Below, one piece after another: positions 37,932-46,745 of a DNA stretch of 64,000 bases; positions within the stretch are counted from its first letter, which is position 1; every line of letters starts with the position of its first letter. The DNA lies in contig NZ_JBGCCH010000012.1 in assembly GCF_041261205.1 (NCBI RefSeq), forward strand, positions 186,001-250,000, given 5' to 3'. The position numbers and the translations under genes were made by a program. The notes below the pieces were generated by a model. It was not told where the DNA came from, ran no database searches, and worked only from the letters and a program-made list of their open reading frames with translations. The DNA comes from Catenulispora sp. MAP5-51. GTDB lineage: Bacteria > Actinomycetota > Actinomycetes > Streptomycetales > Catenulisporaceae.

Positions 37932-38123
37932 TAGACGACTGATTCCTGGGGGTTCCGGCAATCAGGACCGCCAGCCAAAAGCAGTCTTGCGAAACGGCTC
38001 AGCAGCAAGCATGGGCGACACGGCCGACCTCCCTCATCCTGGTCTGGCTGTGGGTGGTCGGCCGGGGCGGCCAGGCCGCTGATCAGCCGTTTCGCGCCGG
38101 TACCCCCAGGAATCAGTCGTCTA
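37932..38123. mobile_element. 192-bp nested inverted-repeat element (MITE-like candidate)
   Basis: A perfect 22-bp inverted repeat bounds the element (37932-37953 and 38102-38123). After one mismatch the stem resumes for 5 bp. Two nested stems follow: an 18-bp one with two mismatches (37989-38006 with 38078-38095) and a perfect 9-bp one (38021-38029 with 38056-38064). The outermost bases are TA on each side, as expected for a TA target duplication. It starts 4 bp downstream of ndk and ends 51 bp upstream of the tex start. It has no coding capacity; a highly structured RNA or terminator is the alternative. Confidence 0.6.
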
Positions 38124-38127
38124 ACGA

Positions 38128-38634
38128 CTACAGCACGAACTTCTCGGCGACCGTGGAGTACTCGAAGAGTTCTTCGTCCGGGAACCACAGCGCGACTTCC
38201 TGCTTGGCCTCGTCGATGTTGCCCGAGGCGTGCACCAGGTTGGCCACCGCGATGCCGTTGGCCGTGGCGTAGGCCTTGTTCTGGTGCGCGTAGTCGCCGC
38301 GGATGGTGCCCGGGGCGGCCTCGTTCGGGTAGGTGGAGCCGACGATCTTGCGGACCGTCTTGACCGCGTCGATGCCCTCCAGGACCAGGGCCAGCACCGG
38401 GCCGGACTGCATGAAGGCGGCGGTGGCGTTGTAGACGCCGGCGCCGAAGCGCTCCTCCAGGTCGAAGTAGTGCTTGCGGGTCAGGTCGGCGTCCATCCAG
38501 ACCATCTTGGAGCCGACGACCTTCAGCAGCGCGTCCTCGAACCGGGTCAGGACCCGACCCATCATGCCGCGCGCCACGGCGTCGGGCTTGAGCAGGACTA
38601 GCGTCCGCTCGACGGGGGCGCCGGTGTCGGTCAT
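38128..38634 (-). CDS. ndk: Nucleoside-diphosphate kinase, long form
   Basis: Transfers the gamma phosphate from ATP to NDPs through a phosphohistidine. It has 168 residues, longer than the roughly 137 usual in actinobacteria. The core is clear: TLVLLKPDAVARGMMGRVL, GPVLALVLEG, GSTYPNEAAPGTIRGDY, and the active-site His in NLVHASGNIDEAKQEVALWF. An insertion of about 15 residues (AHQNKAYATANGIAVA) sits between the GDY and VHAS segments, and the C-terminus is extended. Such features are more usual in archaeal and candidate-phylum enzymes. The start is ATG at 38634. It is the only gene between the methyltransferase and the inverted-repeat element. Confidence 0.9.
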   Translation of the reverse strand: MTDTGAPVERTLVLLKPDAVARGMMGRVLTRFEDALLKVVGSKMVWMDADLTRKHYFDLEERFGAGVYNATAAFMQSGPVLALVLEGIDAVKTVRKIVGSTYPNEAAPGTIRGDYAHQNKAYATANGIAVANLVHASGNIDEAKQEVALWFPDEELFEYSTVAEKFVL

Positions 38635-38685
38635 ATGCGTGGTCCTTCGCTTTCGACGGTCGTTTGCAGGACTGCTATGAGCATC

Positions 38686-39435
38686 TTATTGGGCGCGCGC
38701 GACGGTGATGATTTCGCGGCTGTCCGGGGTCAGCGGCCCGGTCTTCTGGTCGCCGTACTGCGACTCGACGCGGAAACCGGCCTCGACCAGGAACGGGTTC
38801 AGCGTCTCGGGGGTGTGGAAGCGCAGGGTGGTGCCGGCCACGCGCACCGGGGTGCCGTCCATCAGTGCCATCGTCTCGGTGAACGTCACCAGCGGGCCGT
38901 CCACCTTCTCCACCTCGAACCAGGAGCGGAATCGCCGGCCGTCGGGCAACGTGACGATGCCGCCGTTGCCCGAGTTCCAGGACTCCCAGGCGCGGGCCTG
39001 CAGGTGCCGGGTGCCGAACAGGAAGACCCGGTCGTCCTTCAGGGCCCGCCGGATCGCCGCGAGCGAGGCCCGCAGCTCCTCGTCGGTGACGAAGCACTGG
39101 AAGGCGTTGCTGTTCATGGTGGCCAGGTCGAACTCGGCCTCGTAGGCCATCTCCGCGGCGGTCGCCAGCGACCACTCGATGTCGGTGCGCTGCCGGGCCC
39201 GCTCCAGCATCGCCTCGTCCGGGTCGACGCCGACCAGCCGGCCGGCGGCCCCGTGCTCGCGCGCGAGATGCAGCATGCTGCCGGTCCCGCAGCCGACGTC
39301 GAGCACCGCGTCCAGGAGCGTGGCGCACTGCAGGATGTAGCCCTCCCAGGTCGAGCCGTCGGTGTCCCAGGGGTTCTCGATGTCGTACAGGAGCGCCGAG
39401 TCGGCGTCGGTGAAGGTGTACGCGTCTGCTGTCAC
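38686..39435 (-). CDS. SAM-dependent methyltransferase (class I)
   Basis: A 249-residue Rossmann-fold methyltransferase. Motif I is LDAVLDVGCGTGSMLHLA near residue 45, the acidic end of strand 2 is VGVDPDEAMLERAR, and motif post-I/II is FDLATMNSNAFQCF. The C-terminal half has beta-strand content typical of a substrate-binding cap. The substrate cannot be inferred. The start is ATG at 39435 (MTADAYTFTDADS). It is divergent from the MMPL gene, separated by 226 bp. Confidence 0.82.
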   Translation of the reverse strand: MTADAYTFTDADSALLYDIENPWDTDGSTWEGYILQCATLLDAVLDVGCGTGSMLHLAREHGAAGRLVGVDPDEAMLERARQRTDIEWSLATAAEMAYEAEFDLATMNSNAFQCFVTDEELRASLAAIRRALKDDRVFLFGTRHLQARAWESWNSGNGGIVTLPDGRRFRSWFEVEKVDGPLVTFTETMALMDGTPVRVAGTTLRFHTPETLNPFLVEAGFRVESQYGDQKTGPLTPDSREIITVARAQ

Positions 39436-39661
39436 CCCGCCAGCCTTCGCCCGGAATCAGGACCCGTCCACCCGTTTTCGCTATACCTACCAGGAACTTC
39501 GCTGCTCGCACCCGAAGGGGGAAAAGTTCGTCCCCCTGTTGCAATTTCGCGTTGTATCGCGTGTCACAATAGGCGGGTAACGAGTCCGCGAGGCGGACCC
39601 GCACATAGGGGTGGGAAGCCGTCCGCGGACGGAGGTCGCGATAGCCTGAGGGGGCTCTTTC

Positions 39662-41854
39662 GTGAGTGGTAACGCGTTGACCAACGCGGATTCGGAGCCG
39701 GGCGGTTTCGCCCGGGTCGTGTCCGGACGAAGGTCCAAATGGGTGGTGTTCGGGGTCTGGGTACTCCTGATATTCGCCCTCGGAGGCTTCGCCTCCAAAC
39801 TGCAAGGCGTCGAGAAGAACGACAGTTCGTCCTGGCTGCCCAAGAGCGCCGAATCGACGCAGGAACTGAAGCTGGAAACGGCGTTCCACCCGAGCTGGGT
39901 GCCCGCGATCCTGCTGTTCGAACGGGACAGCGGGCTCACCGACGCCGACCACGCCCAGATCGACAAGACGGTCGCGGCGCTGCGGGACGACGCCAAGCCC
40001 GCGGCCATCAACATGGTCGTGCACAACGCGATCCTGACCCAGGACGTCAAGGACGGGCCGAACGCCGGCAAGGCGGTCCAGGTCATCGTCCCGATGGACA
40101 TGGGCAACGACGGCTGGAACAAACTGCCGGACACGATCAAGCAGATCAAGGCCGCGATGGGGCCGGCCAGCGCCGGCGAGAAGGCCTATGTGACCGGCCC
40201 GATGGGTGAGGCGGCCGACGAGGCCAACTCCTTCAAGAACATCAACGGCTCGCTCACCGGCTTCACACTCCTCGCGGTGATCCTGATCCTGCTGGTCGCC
40301 TACCGCAGCCCGATCCTGTGGTTCATCCCGATCCTGTCGGCCGGCGCCGCCCTGTTCGTCGGCGAGGGCATCATCTACCTGCTGGCCAAGCACGCCGGCC
40401 TGACGGTCAACGGCCAGTCCGCGTTCATCCTGATCGTGCTGCTCATAGGCGCGGGCACCGACTACGCGCTGCTGCTCATCGCCCGATACCGGGAGGAGCT
40501 CAGACGCTACGAGGACCGGCACGAGGCGATGGCGCACGCCCTGCACCGCGCCGGGCCCGCGCTGGTCGCCAGCTCCAGCACCGTGGCCGTCAGCATGCTG
40601 ATCCTGCTGGTCGCCCAGATGAACTCGACCAAGGGCATGGGCCCGGTCCTGGCCATCGGCGTCCTGGTCGACCTGTTCGCGATGATGACCCTGATGCCGG
40701 CCCTGGTCGTCATCTGCGGCCGCTGGATCTTCTGGCCGTCCAAGCCGACGGTGGGCTCGGAGGAGCCGACCCAGCGCGGCGTGTGGTCCCGGATCGGCAA
40801 GCGCATCGCCGTCCGTCCGCGCGCGGTGTGGATCGTCACAGCGCTGCTGCTGCTCGCCGGCGCGGCCGGGATGACCCAGCTGCACGCGCACCAGATGTCC
40901 TCGGCCGACTCCTTCGTGAACAAGCCGGACTCGGTGATCGGCGCCCAGGTCCAGGCGCAGTACTTCCCGCCGTCCTCGGGCCAGTCGCTGGACATCATCG
41001 GCAACGCCGACAAGGTCGACGCGGTGACCGCGGCGCTGAAGACGGTCCCGGGCATCGACCCGGCGTCGGTCGGCACCCCGAGCGCCGTGCCGCACCAGAT
41101 CGTGGCGGGGCGCTTCTACCTTGAGGCGATGCCGAAGGACCCGGCGGACTCCTCGGCCGCGAAGCACACCGTGAGCCTGGTCCGCGCCGCGGTGCACGCG
41201 GTCCCCGGGGCGGACGCCAAGGTCGGCGCCGGCTCGGCGATGCTCGTGGACATCGACAGCGCCTCGCGCCACGACAGCGAGTGGATCATCCCCATCACGC
41301 TGATCGCGGTGTTCATCATCCTGGGGCTGCTGCTGCGGGCCTTCATCGCCCCGCTGCTGCTGATCCTCACCGTCATCCTGTCCCTGGGCGCCTCGCTGGG
41401 CATCAGCGCACTGGCGTTCAAGGCGTTCGGCTGGAACGGCGTGGACACCAGCATGCCGCTCTACGCGTTCGTGTTCCTGGTCGCACTGGGCATCGACTAC
41501 AACATCTTCCTGATGACCCGCATCAGGGAGGAGTCGGTCCGGCGCGGCACCAGGCGCGGAGCACTGGTCGGCCTGTCCGCGACCGGCGGCGTGATCACCT
41601 GGGCCGGCCTGGTCCTGGCCGCCACCTTCGGGGTGCTGGCCGGGCTGCCGATCGTCACCTTCGCCGAGATCGGCTTCGCGGTCGCGCTCGGCGTGCTGCT
41701 GGACACGATGATCGTGCGCTCGGTGCTGGTCACCGCGCTGACGCTGGACATCGGCAAGCGCATGTGGTGGCCGTCGAAGCTGGCCACCGCCGACGAGCCC
41801 GGCGGCGGGACGCTGGACGCGGCGCGCTCGGCGGACGACAGCGTGCTGGTGTAG
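39662..41854 (+). CDS. MMPL-family RND transporter
   Basis: A 730-residue membrane protein with about 11-12 helices in two halves. Each half has an MMPL-type block: FILIVLLIGAGTDYALLLIARYREELRR near residue 260 and FVFLVALGIDYNIFLMTRIREESVRRG near 605, holding the proton-relay Asp-Tyr. Two extracytoplasmic loops of about 130 residues follow helices 1 and 7. Members export lipids or drugs. The start is GTG at 39662 with GAGGGGG upstream. A 48-bp perfect palindrome ends the unit. Confidence 0.88.
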   Translation: MSGNALTNADSEPGGFARVVSGRRSKWVVFGVWVLLIFALGGFASKLQGVEKNDSSSWLPKSAESTQELKLETAFHPSWVPAILLFERDSGLTDADHAQIDKTVAALRDDAKPAAINMVVHNAILTQDVKDGPNAGKAVQVIVPMDMGNDGWNKLPDTIKQIKAAMGPASAGEKAYVTGPMGEAADEANSFKNINGSLTGFTLLAVILILLVAYRSPILWFIPILSAGAALFVGEGIIYLLAKHAGLTVNGQSAFILIVLLIGAGTDYALLLIARYREELRRYEDRHEAMAHALHRAGPALVASSSTVAVSMLILLVAQMNSTKGMGPVLAIGVLVDLFAMMTLMPALVVICGRWIFWPSKPTVGSEEPTQRGVWSRIGKRIAVRPRAVWIVTALLLLAGAAGMTQLHAHQMSSADSFVNKPDSVIGAQVQAQYFPPSSGQSLDIIGNADKVDAVTAALKTVPGIDPASVGTPSAVPHQIVAGRFYLEAMPKDPADSSAAKHTVSLVRAAVHAVPGADAKVGAGSAMLVDIDSASRHDSEWIIPITLIAVFIILGLLLRAFIAPLLLILTVILSLGASLGISALAFKAFGWNGVDTSMPLYAFVFLVALGIDYNIFLMTRIREESVRRGTRRGALVGLSATGGVITWAGLVLAATFGVLAGLPIVTFAEIGFAVALGVLLDTMIVRSVLVTALTLDIGKRMWWPSKLATADEPGGGTLDAARSADDSVLV

Positions 41855-41877
41855 CGCTGATGTAGTTCCGCAGTGAA

Positions 41878-41925
41878 GCAAAGCGATGGGGAGGCTCCCG
41901 GCCGGGAGCCTCCCCATCGCTTTGC
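41878..41925. terminator. Perfect 48-bp palindromic terminator
   Basis: Two 24-base arms are exact reverse complements with no spacer. The tip is GGCC, and the base is GCAAAGC/GCTTTGC, giving A- and T-rich flanks for termination on both strands, after the MMPL gene and the convergent F420-type gene. Confidence 0.88.
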
Positions 41926-41944
41926 GCACACTGGCCTTGACCGC

Positions 41945-42946
41945 CTACTGCCCGGCCAGCGCCTCCACGACCGGGGCCAGCGCGTCCAGATCGTCGATCA
42001 GGAACGAGCTGATCCCGAAGCGTTCGCGCAGTTCCAGGAACTTGGCCGTGAGTTTCTTGGTGCTGCCGATGTAGGTGTGCGGCGACTCCAGGACCTCCTC
42101 CACCGTCAGCTCCGCGCCGGTCTTCTCCCGGATCCGGTCGGCGCGCCGTTGCGCCTCGGCGCGCGGGTCGGAGGTGATGACCGTGGGTCCGCCGGTGGGA
42201 TACGTGTTCAGCTCGATCTCGGCGAACCTCTCCCCCGCGGCCTCGCGGATCCAGCCGATCTTCTCCTCGGTCGCCGCCGCGGTGATGCTGGGCGCGTCCA
42301 GCCGCGGCACATCGCCGGCGAGGATGCGCGGCGCCAAGCCGATGATGTGGGCCTCACGCGCCGCCAACGTCAGGAAGCGCTTGCCGCCGCCGCCGAGGAA
42401 GAACGGCGGATGCGGCTGCTGCACCGGCGTGGGAATGTCGTCGAGCTCGGTGATCGTGTAGTACTCGCCGGCGAAGGAGAAGGGCCCCTCGGTGAAGGCG
42501 CCCTTGATGACCGTGATCGCCTCGGCCAGCTTCTTGATGCGCACCCCGACCGGCTCGAAGGGGATGCCGATCGCGTCGTACTCGGGCTTGTTCCAGCCGG
42601 CGCCGATCCCGATGTCCAGCCGGCCGTCCGAGAGCCGGTCGAGCGTGGCCAGCTCCTGGGCCAGCACCGCCGGGTGCCGCAGGCTGTTGTTGAGCACGAA
42701 GGTGCCGACGCGCAGCCGCTCGGTCACCGCCGCGACCTGCGCCAGCGGCAACAGGGGCGCCAGGCCCATGAGGTGGTCGGGGATCACGAAGCCCGCGCAG
42801 CCCATCGCCTCGGCCTTGCGGGCGAAGGGGATGAGGTCGGAGTACCCGTCGTTGTCGGCGATGGTCGCCAGGAAGCGGAAGGGACGCATCCCGCCATCTT
42901 TCTCGATTTTCTCGATGGCGGCGCTCGGTGCCTGGTTCCCGATCAT
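41945..42946 (-). CDS. LLM-class F420-dependent oxidoreductase
   Basis: A luciferase-like monooxygenase-fold enzyme expected to use coenzyme F420. It has 333 residues with the TIM barrel signatures RFLATIADNDGYSDLIPFARKAEAMG, HPAVLAQELATLDRLSDGRLDIGIGAGWNKPEYDAIG and PTPVQQPHPPFFLGGGGKR. The ATG at 42946 overlaps the stop of the FAD monooxygenase (ATGA); ATG at 42889 (MRPFRFLATIAD) matches homologous N-termini and is the alternative. The pair probably acts on one substrate, for example in a degradative or biosynthetic oxidation (inference). Confidence 0.85.
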   Translation of the reverse strand: MIGNQAPSAAIEKIEKDGGMRPFRFLATIADNDGYSDLIPFARKAEAMGCAGFVIPDHLMGLAPLLPLAQVAAVTERLRVGTFVLNNSLRHPAVLAQELATLDRLSDGRLDIGIGAGWNKPEYDAIGIPFEPVGVRIKKLAEAITVIKGAFTEGPFSFAGEYYTITELDDIPTPVQQPHPPFFLGGGGKRFLTLAAREAHIIGLAPRILAGDVPRLDAPSITAAATEEKIGWIREAAGERFAEIELNTYPTGGPTVITSDPRAEAQRRADRIREKTGAELTVEEVLESPHTYIGSTKKLTAKFLELRERFGISSFLIDDLDALAPVVEALAGQ

Positions 42947-44397
42947 GCGCCGGCCGCGCCGATCGCCTGCGCGACGTCCTCGGCGCTCGGGCCGTCGGCG
43001 GCCCAGGCGATGTAGCCGTCGGGACGGATCAGGCGCACCGGCCCGCCGTCCGCCGGCACCGCCGCCCGCACCCCGGCCTTCGCCGCGGCTTCGTGCAGGT
43101 CCGCGGGCGCCAGGAGCACGAACCCGCCGCCGCGCAGGGCTTCCAGCAGCCGGGACGGCGTGCCGGTCAGCGGCACGTCGCCGGCCCGGTGCCCGGTCAG
43201 CGGATGCGCGCCGTGCGGTGCGGCATAGGAGATCCACAGTCCCGACAAGGCGAAGCCGAGCCTCCGGTTCACCGCCGGCCGCGCCAGCGCGAAGTGCATC
43301 GCCAGGTTCCGGGCCTTGCGCGCCGGGGTCGCCTTGATCTGGGCGGCGCGCAGCAGGCGGCCCGATCCCTTGACCACCGCGCTGCCGACCGGATAGCGCT
43401 CGGCCTCGTAGCTGTCCAGCAGCGCTTCGTCCGCGCGGCCGCGCAGCACCGCGATCAGCTTCCAGGACAGGTTCGCGGCGTCGAGCAGTCCGGTGTTCAT
43501 CCCCTGCCCGCCGGCCGGGCTGTGGGTGTGCGCGGCGTCGCCGGCCAGGAAGACCCGGCCGACGCGGTAGCGCTCGGCCTGCCGCTCGTCGCTGTGGAAG
43601 CGGCTGGACCAGCGCGGCTCCCCCATGCCGAAGTCGGTCCCGAGCGTCTCGCGCAGGATCTCCCGGACCTCGCCGAGCTCGACCGGCTCGGTCTCGGCCT
43701 TGGCGTGCTTCTGGTCCCAGCAGATGATCCGGTGGTAGCCGTCCTTGAACGGGGCCACGAAGGCGAACTTGTCGCCGTCGGTGTTCGTCGCGATACGCGT
43801 CTCCGGCGGCTGCGACAGGCGGGCGTCGACGAGCATCACCGAGGCGACCACGGTGTGGCCGGGGAACTCCACGCCGAGCAGCGACCGCACCGAGCTGCGG
43901 CTGCCGTCGGTGCCGACGACATACGCGGCGCGCTCCTCCCGCGAGCCGGACCCGTCGCGGATCGTCACGGTCACCCCGTCGGCGTCCGGCCGCAGTCCGA
44001 CGACCTCGGTCTCGTAGCGGATCTCGACGCCGAGCCGCTCCAGCCGCCCGTGCAGCACCGCCTCGGTCTCGTACTGCGGCACCACCAGCAGGTACGGATA
44101 CGGCGTCGGCAGCTCCGAGACGTCCACGACCGCGGTGTCGAACAAGCGCAGCGACTGCACCGGCGCGCCCCGCTCGATCAGCGGCGCGGCGATGTCCCGG
44201 GCGTCGAACGCCTCCAGGGTCGTGGCGTGGACGACCAGCGCGCGGCTCAGGTTGGACAGTCCGGGATGCCGGCGCTCCAGCAGCGTCACCGGGATCCCGG
44301 CCTCCGCCAGGTCCCCGGCGAGCATCATCCCCGTGGGACCGGCACCGACCACGACCACGCCGCGGCTATCAATGTCCTTAGTAACGTTCTCTGGCAC
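42943..44397 (-). CDS. FAD-dependent aromatic monooxygenase (PHBH/RdmE-like)
   Basis: A 484-residue flavin hydroxylase. The N-terminal FAD dinucleotide motif is VVVVGAGPTGMMLAGDLAEAG, the DG region is VGTDGSRSSVRSLLG, and the GD motif is FLAGDAAHTHSPAGGQGMNTGLLDAANLSWKL. A C-terminal thioredoxin-like domain (about 385-484) is typical of polyketide-tailoring oxygenases such as RdmE. I chose GTG at 44397 (VPENVTKDIDSRG), as sequence before it is unlike the family. It is coupled to the downstream F420 enzyme by ATGA. The HTH/TPR gene ends 172 bp upstream. Confidence 0.85.
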   Translation of the reverse strand: MPENVTKDIDSRGVVVVGAGPTGMMLAGDLAEAGIPVTLLERRHPGLSNLSRALVVHATTLEAFDARDIAAPLIERGAPVQSLRLFDTAVVDVSELPTPYPYLLVVPQYETEAVLHGRLERLGVEIRYETEVVGLRPDADGVTVTIRDGSGSREERAAYVVGTDGSRSSVRSLLGVEFPGHTVVASVMLVDARLSQPPETRIATNTDGDKFAFVAPFKDGYHRIICWDQKHAKAETEPVELGEVREILRETLGTDFGMGEPRWSSRFHSDERQAERYRVGRVFLAGDAAHTHSPAGGQGMNTGLLDAANLSWKLIAVLRGRADEALLDSYEAERYPVGSAVVKGSGRLLRAAQIKATPARKARNLAMHFALARPAVNRRLGFALSGLWISYAAPHGAHPLTGHRAGDVPLTGTPSRLLEALRGGGFVLLAPADLHEAAAKAGVRAAVPADGGPVRLIRPDGYIAWAADGPSAEDVAQAIGAAGA

Positions 44398-44569
44398 GCC
44401 ACGGAACGTAGCGTCCGCAAGCGCTTGGCGTCCAGAGTGCGGACACCGCGGACACCGGCGAACACGGTGCGATCGTGCAGGCAGCGGCAGGGGCCCGCCG
44501 GGACAGCCGTGCGGCCGTCGTCGCGGCGGACCCCCGTACACGGATCCGAACCTTCTGGCGTCAGCGGCC

Positions 44570-46069
44570 TCAGGTCGCCAGGCGCATCGTCGCGCCCCAG
44601 GAGGAGTTCATCCGCATGTCCAGCTCACGGACCGACCGCGTGTCGTCGAAGGTGTCCATCTTGCGGCGCACGTTGTAGATCCGGTCCCAGCCGATGCCGT
44701 ACCAGTGCTTGTCCAGGTTGACCAGGGCCCGCTCCAGCGTGGTGCAGGCCTGCTCGATCTCCTTGGTGCGCACGTGGATGTCGGCCATGTCGGCCAGCAC
44801 GATGGTGCGCTGCTTGGCCTCGTTGGGCTTGAGCGCCATCAGCGAGCACAGCAGCGCCTCCTGCGCGAGCTCCGGGCTGCCGCCGTTGATGTGGCAGAAG
44901 CCCTTGAAGCCGTTCAGGCGGGTGGCGTCGAAGTAGTCCAGCCATTCGGGGTCCGGGACGGTGGAGCGGTCGGCGTCCGACAGGGCCTCCTCGGCCCGGC
45001 CGATCAGGTCGACCGCGCGCTTGTGGTCGCCCAGGCGGGCCTCGATCTCGGCGTCCACGGCGTGCAGCCAGGATCGCTGGACGGCGCTGACCCCGCGGGC
45101 GGCGTGCGCGTAGGCGGCGCGCATCAGGTCGCGGGACTCCCCGGCCTTGCCGTCCCAGGCCGGGATGAAGGCCAGGTGGGCCAGGATCGCCGAGCCCAGC
45201 TGGTGATCGTCGGCCTCGCGCGCGGCGACCAGGGCGTTGCGGTAGTGCATGCGGGCCGGCTCGGCCTTCTTCAGGTCGAAGAACGCCAGCCGGGCGGCCA
45301 GCAGCGAGGCCTCGGCCAGCGAGCCGGCCAGCCGGGAGCGCTGGGCCTGCGGCCCGGTGCCGCTCAGCAGCGCCGCCCCGAGCTGGGCGTGCGCGACGGC
45401 CGGGGAGTACATGCGGGCCGGGGGGACTGTGTAATACAGCGATCGCTGTTGACTGGTGATGAATTCATAACCGTCCACCATCTGCCGGTCGAACGGGACC
45501 GCGCGGCCGGCCGGGTCGGCGGCGGCCGGGAGCCGGTCGGAGGCTTCTGCCCCGTACGCGGTGCTCTCACCCGCCCCGGCCACGGTCAGCGCCGCGGCGG
45601 CGCTGGCGACGAATTCTCGGCGCTTCACTGGGTCGTGCCCTCCAGATCGGTCGGCGGGCCGCGTGCGGCACAGCCCTGCCATCCGTCCGTGTTGCGTGGC
45701 TCCCCCAGCTGCACCGTCGTCGTCGAGCTCACTTGCACGCCCAGGAGCGGCGGTCGGTGGCTGTGACGATTCCGGCCGCGGCGCCCACGGCACCGACCAT
45801 CCGACCTGGAACCCCATCTGCGCGACGGAGACGCCGAAGACCTCTTCGAGAACCCGCTGGTACGCCGGGAGCGGACACGGCGGATCCTCACTCTCCCACC
45901 GGCGGACCTGCCGGACGGAAAGTGACAGCACCTTACCAAGCGCGCGGGAGGCTTTCTCGAACTCCGCGGCGAATTCCGCCTGCGTCCAGTGCCGAGACAG
46001 CCGCAAGGCCTTCAGTGCCGTGTTGCCTGCCGGCTTCCTACCCGGGGAAGAGCTTGGATCCACCTGCAT
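44570..46069 (-). CDS. HTH (XRE-like) regulator with TPR domain
   Basis: A 499-residue regulator. An XRE-type helix-turn-helix is at about residues 14-85 (RLSRHWTQAEFAAEFEKASRALG then LSVRQVRRWES). A disordered linker follows, then a KRREFVASAAAALTVAG segment (about 148-165), and an all-helical TPR-type region to the end. This architecture is common in streptomycete signalling regulators. The KRREF segment resembles a twin-arginine motif but sits in the middle of the protein. The start is ATG at 46069 with AAGGG seven bases upstream. The ligand is unknown; the neighbouring monooxygenase operon may be its target (position only). Confidence 0.8.
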   Translation of the reverse strand: MQVDPSSSPGRKPAGNTALKALRLSRHWTQAEFAAEFEKASRALGKVLSLSVRQVRRWESEDPPCPLPAYQRVLEEVFGVSVAQMGFQVGWSVPWAPRPESSQPPTAAPGRASELDDDGAAGGATQHGRMAGLCRTRPADRSGGHDPVKRREFVASAAAALTVAGAGESTAYGAEASDRLPAAADPAGRAVPFDRQMVDGYEFITSQQRSLYYTVPPARMYSPAVAHAQLGAALLSGTGPQAQRSRLAGSLAEASLLAARLAFFDLKKAEPARMHYRNALVAAREADDHQLGSAILAHLAFIPAWDGKAGESRDLMRAAYAHAARGVSAVQRSWLHAVDAEIEARLGDHKRAVDLIGRAEEALSDADRSTVPDPEWLDYFDATRLNGFKGFCHINGGSPELAQEALLCSLMALKPNEAKQRTIVLADMADIHVRTKEIEQACTTLERALVNLDKHWYGIGWDRIYNVRRKMDTFDDTRSVRELDMRMNSSWGATMRLAT

Positions 46070-46745
46070 GGCAGAACCCTTCGGTCCATGCGCCTGGAGC
46101 GCCCGGCCCCGCGCCGACCGCAGCCCGATTCGGCGGCGGCCTGGTGGCCGGCCGTCGCAGAAGGCTGGTTCAGACGTTAGACCCGAACAAGCCTCCAATG
46201 GTAGTACAACCACCCGAAAGGACTATGGCGAATACCTGCGAAAACCAGGATCAGCCTGATCAGCGCCCTGTGTCGGAGCGCCGGTTTTGCTAAAAAATCT
46301 CCTTCTCCCACCCTCGTCGCGCCCCCTTGAGGCACTCCGGCCTGCGACATTCCGTTCCGGCGCCGAAGCGGAACGGACGGCCGACCCCGCTGCGGCCAAC
46401 TGGCCTATCTCCCCGCTCATAACATCCCGTGAAGAATTCTCACCCCCTCAAGGTTTATCCCGACCCGCCGCCGCAAACCCCTCCAGGCCGCCAGACCGCC
46501 TTCCCGAGTGAATCCGCCGATGCTCGTGCAACCGCCCGTGCAGGTGCCGTGACCACCCGTCCCGCACCGTTCATCGAAACGAGCTGAGAAGATTTCCCCT
46601 CGTTCGGCGGGAACACCAGGCCCCCGTGATCCGTTACACCCGTAACCCGGCATTGCCGCTGACGGCGTCCAGCTGAGGGGCGGTGCGAACCGCCGGGTGG
46701 GTCACGGCAGGTGCGCGGAGTTCAATTGGAGGGGGTGAGCCGACC
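46070..46745. other. 676-bp non-coding region upstream of whiB-like gene
   Basis: I see no gene with supported start and codon use. It holds the promoters of the divergent HTH/TPR and WhiB genes, the TGGTAGTACAACC segment near 46198, and an inverted repeat at 46633-46646. The middle (46280-46560) is relatively T/A-rich for this genome. Confidence 0.6.
46633..46646. promoter_or_regulatory. Inverted repeat GTTAC-N4-GTAAC upstream of the WhiB gene
   Basis: A symmetric 14-bp site about 100 bp before the WhiB start codon; possible operator for an unidentified regulator. Confidence 0.35.

Noticed and set aside
35818-38082. A 754-codon plus-strand frame opposite tex that also crosses the inverted-repeat element
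   Set aside because: It is antisense to conserved Tex domains and ends in the non-coding element.
46417-46653. A 78-codon minus-strand frame in the 676-bp gap before the WhiB gene
   Set aside because: It has no ribosome-binding site, no recognisable domain and atypical codon use; it may be chance.
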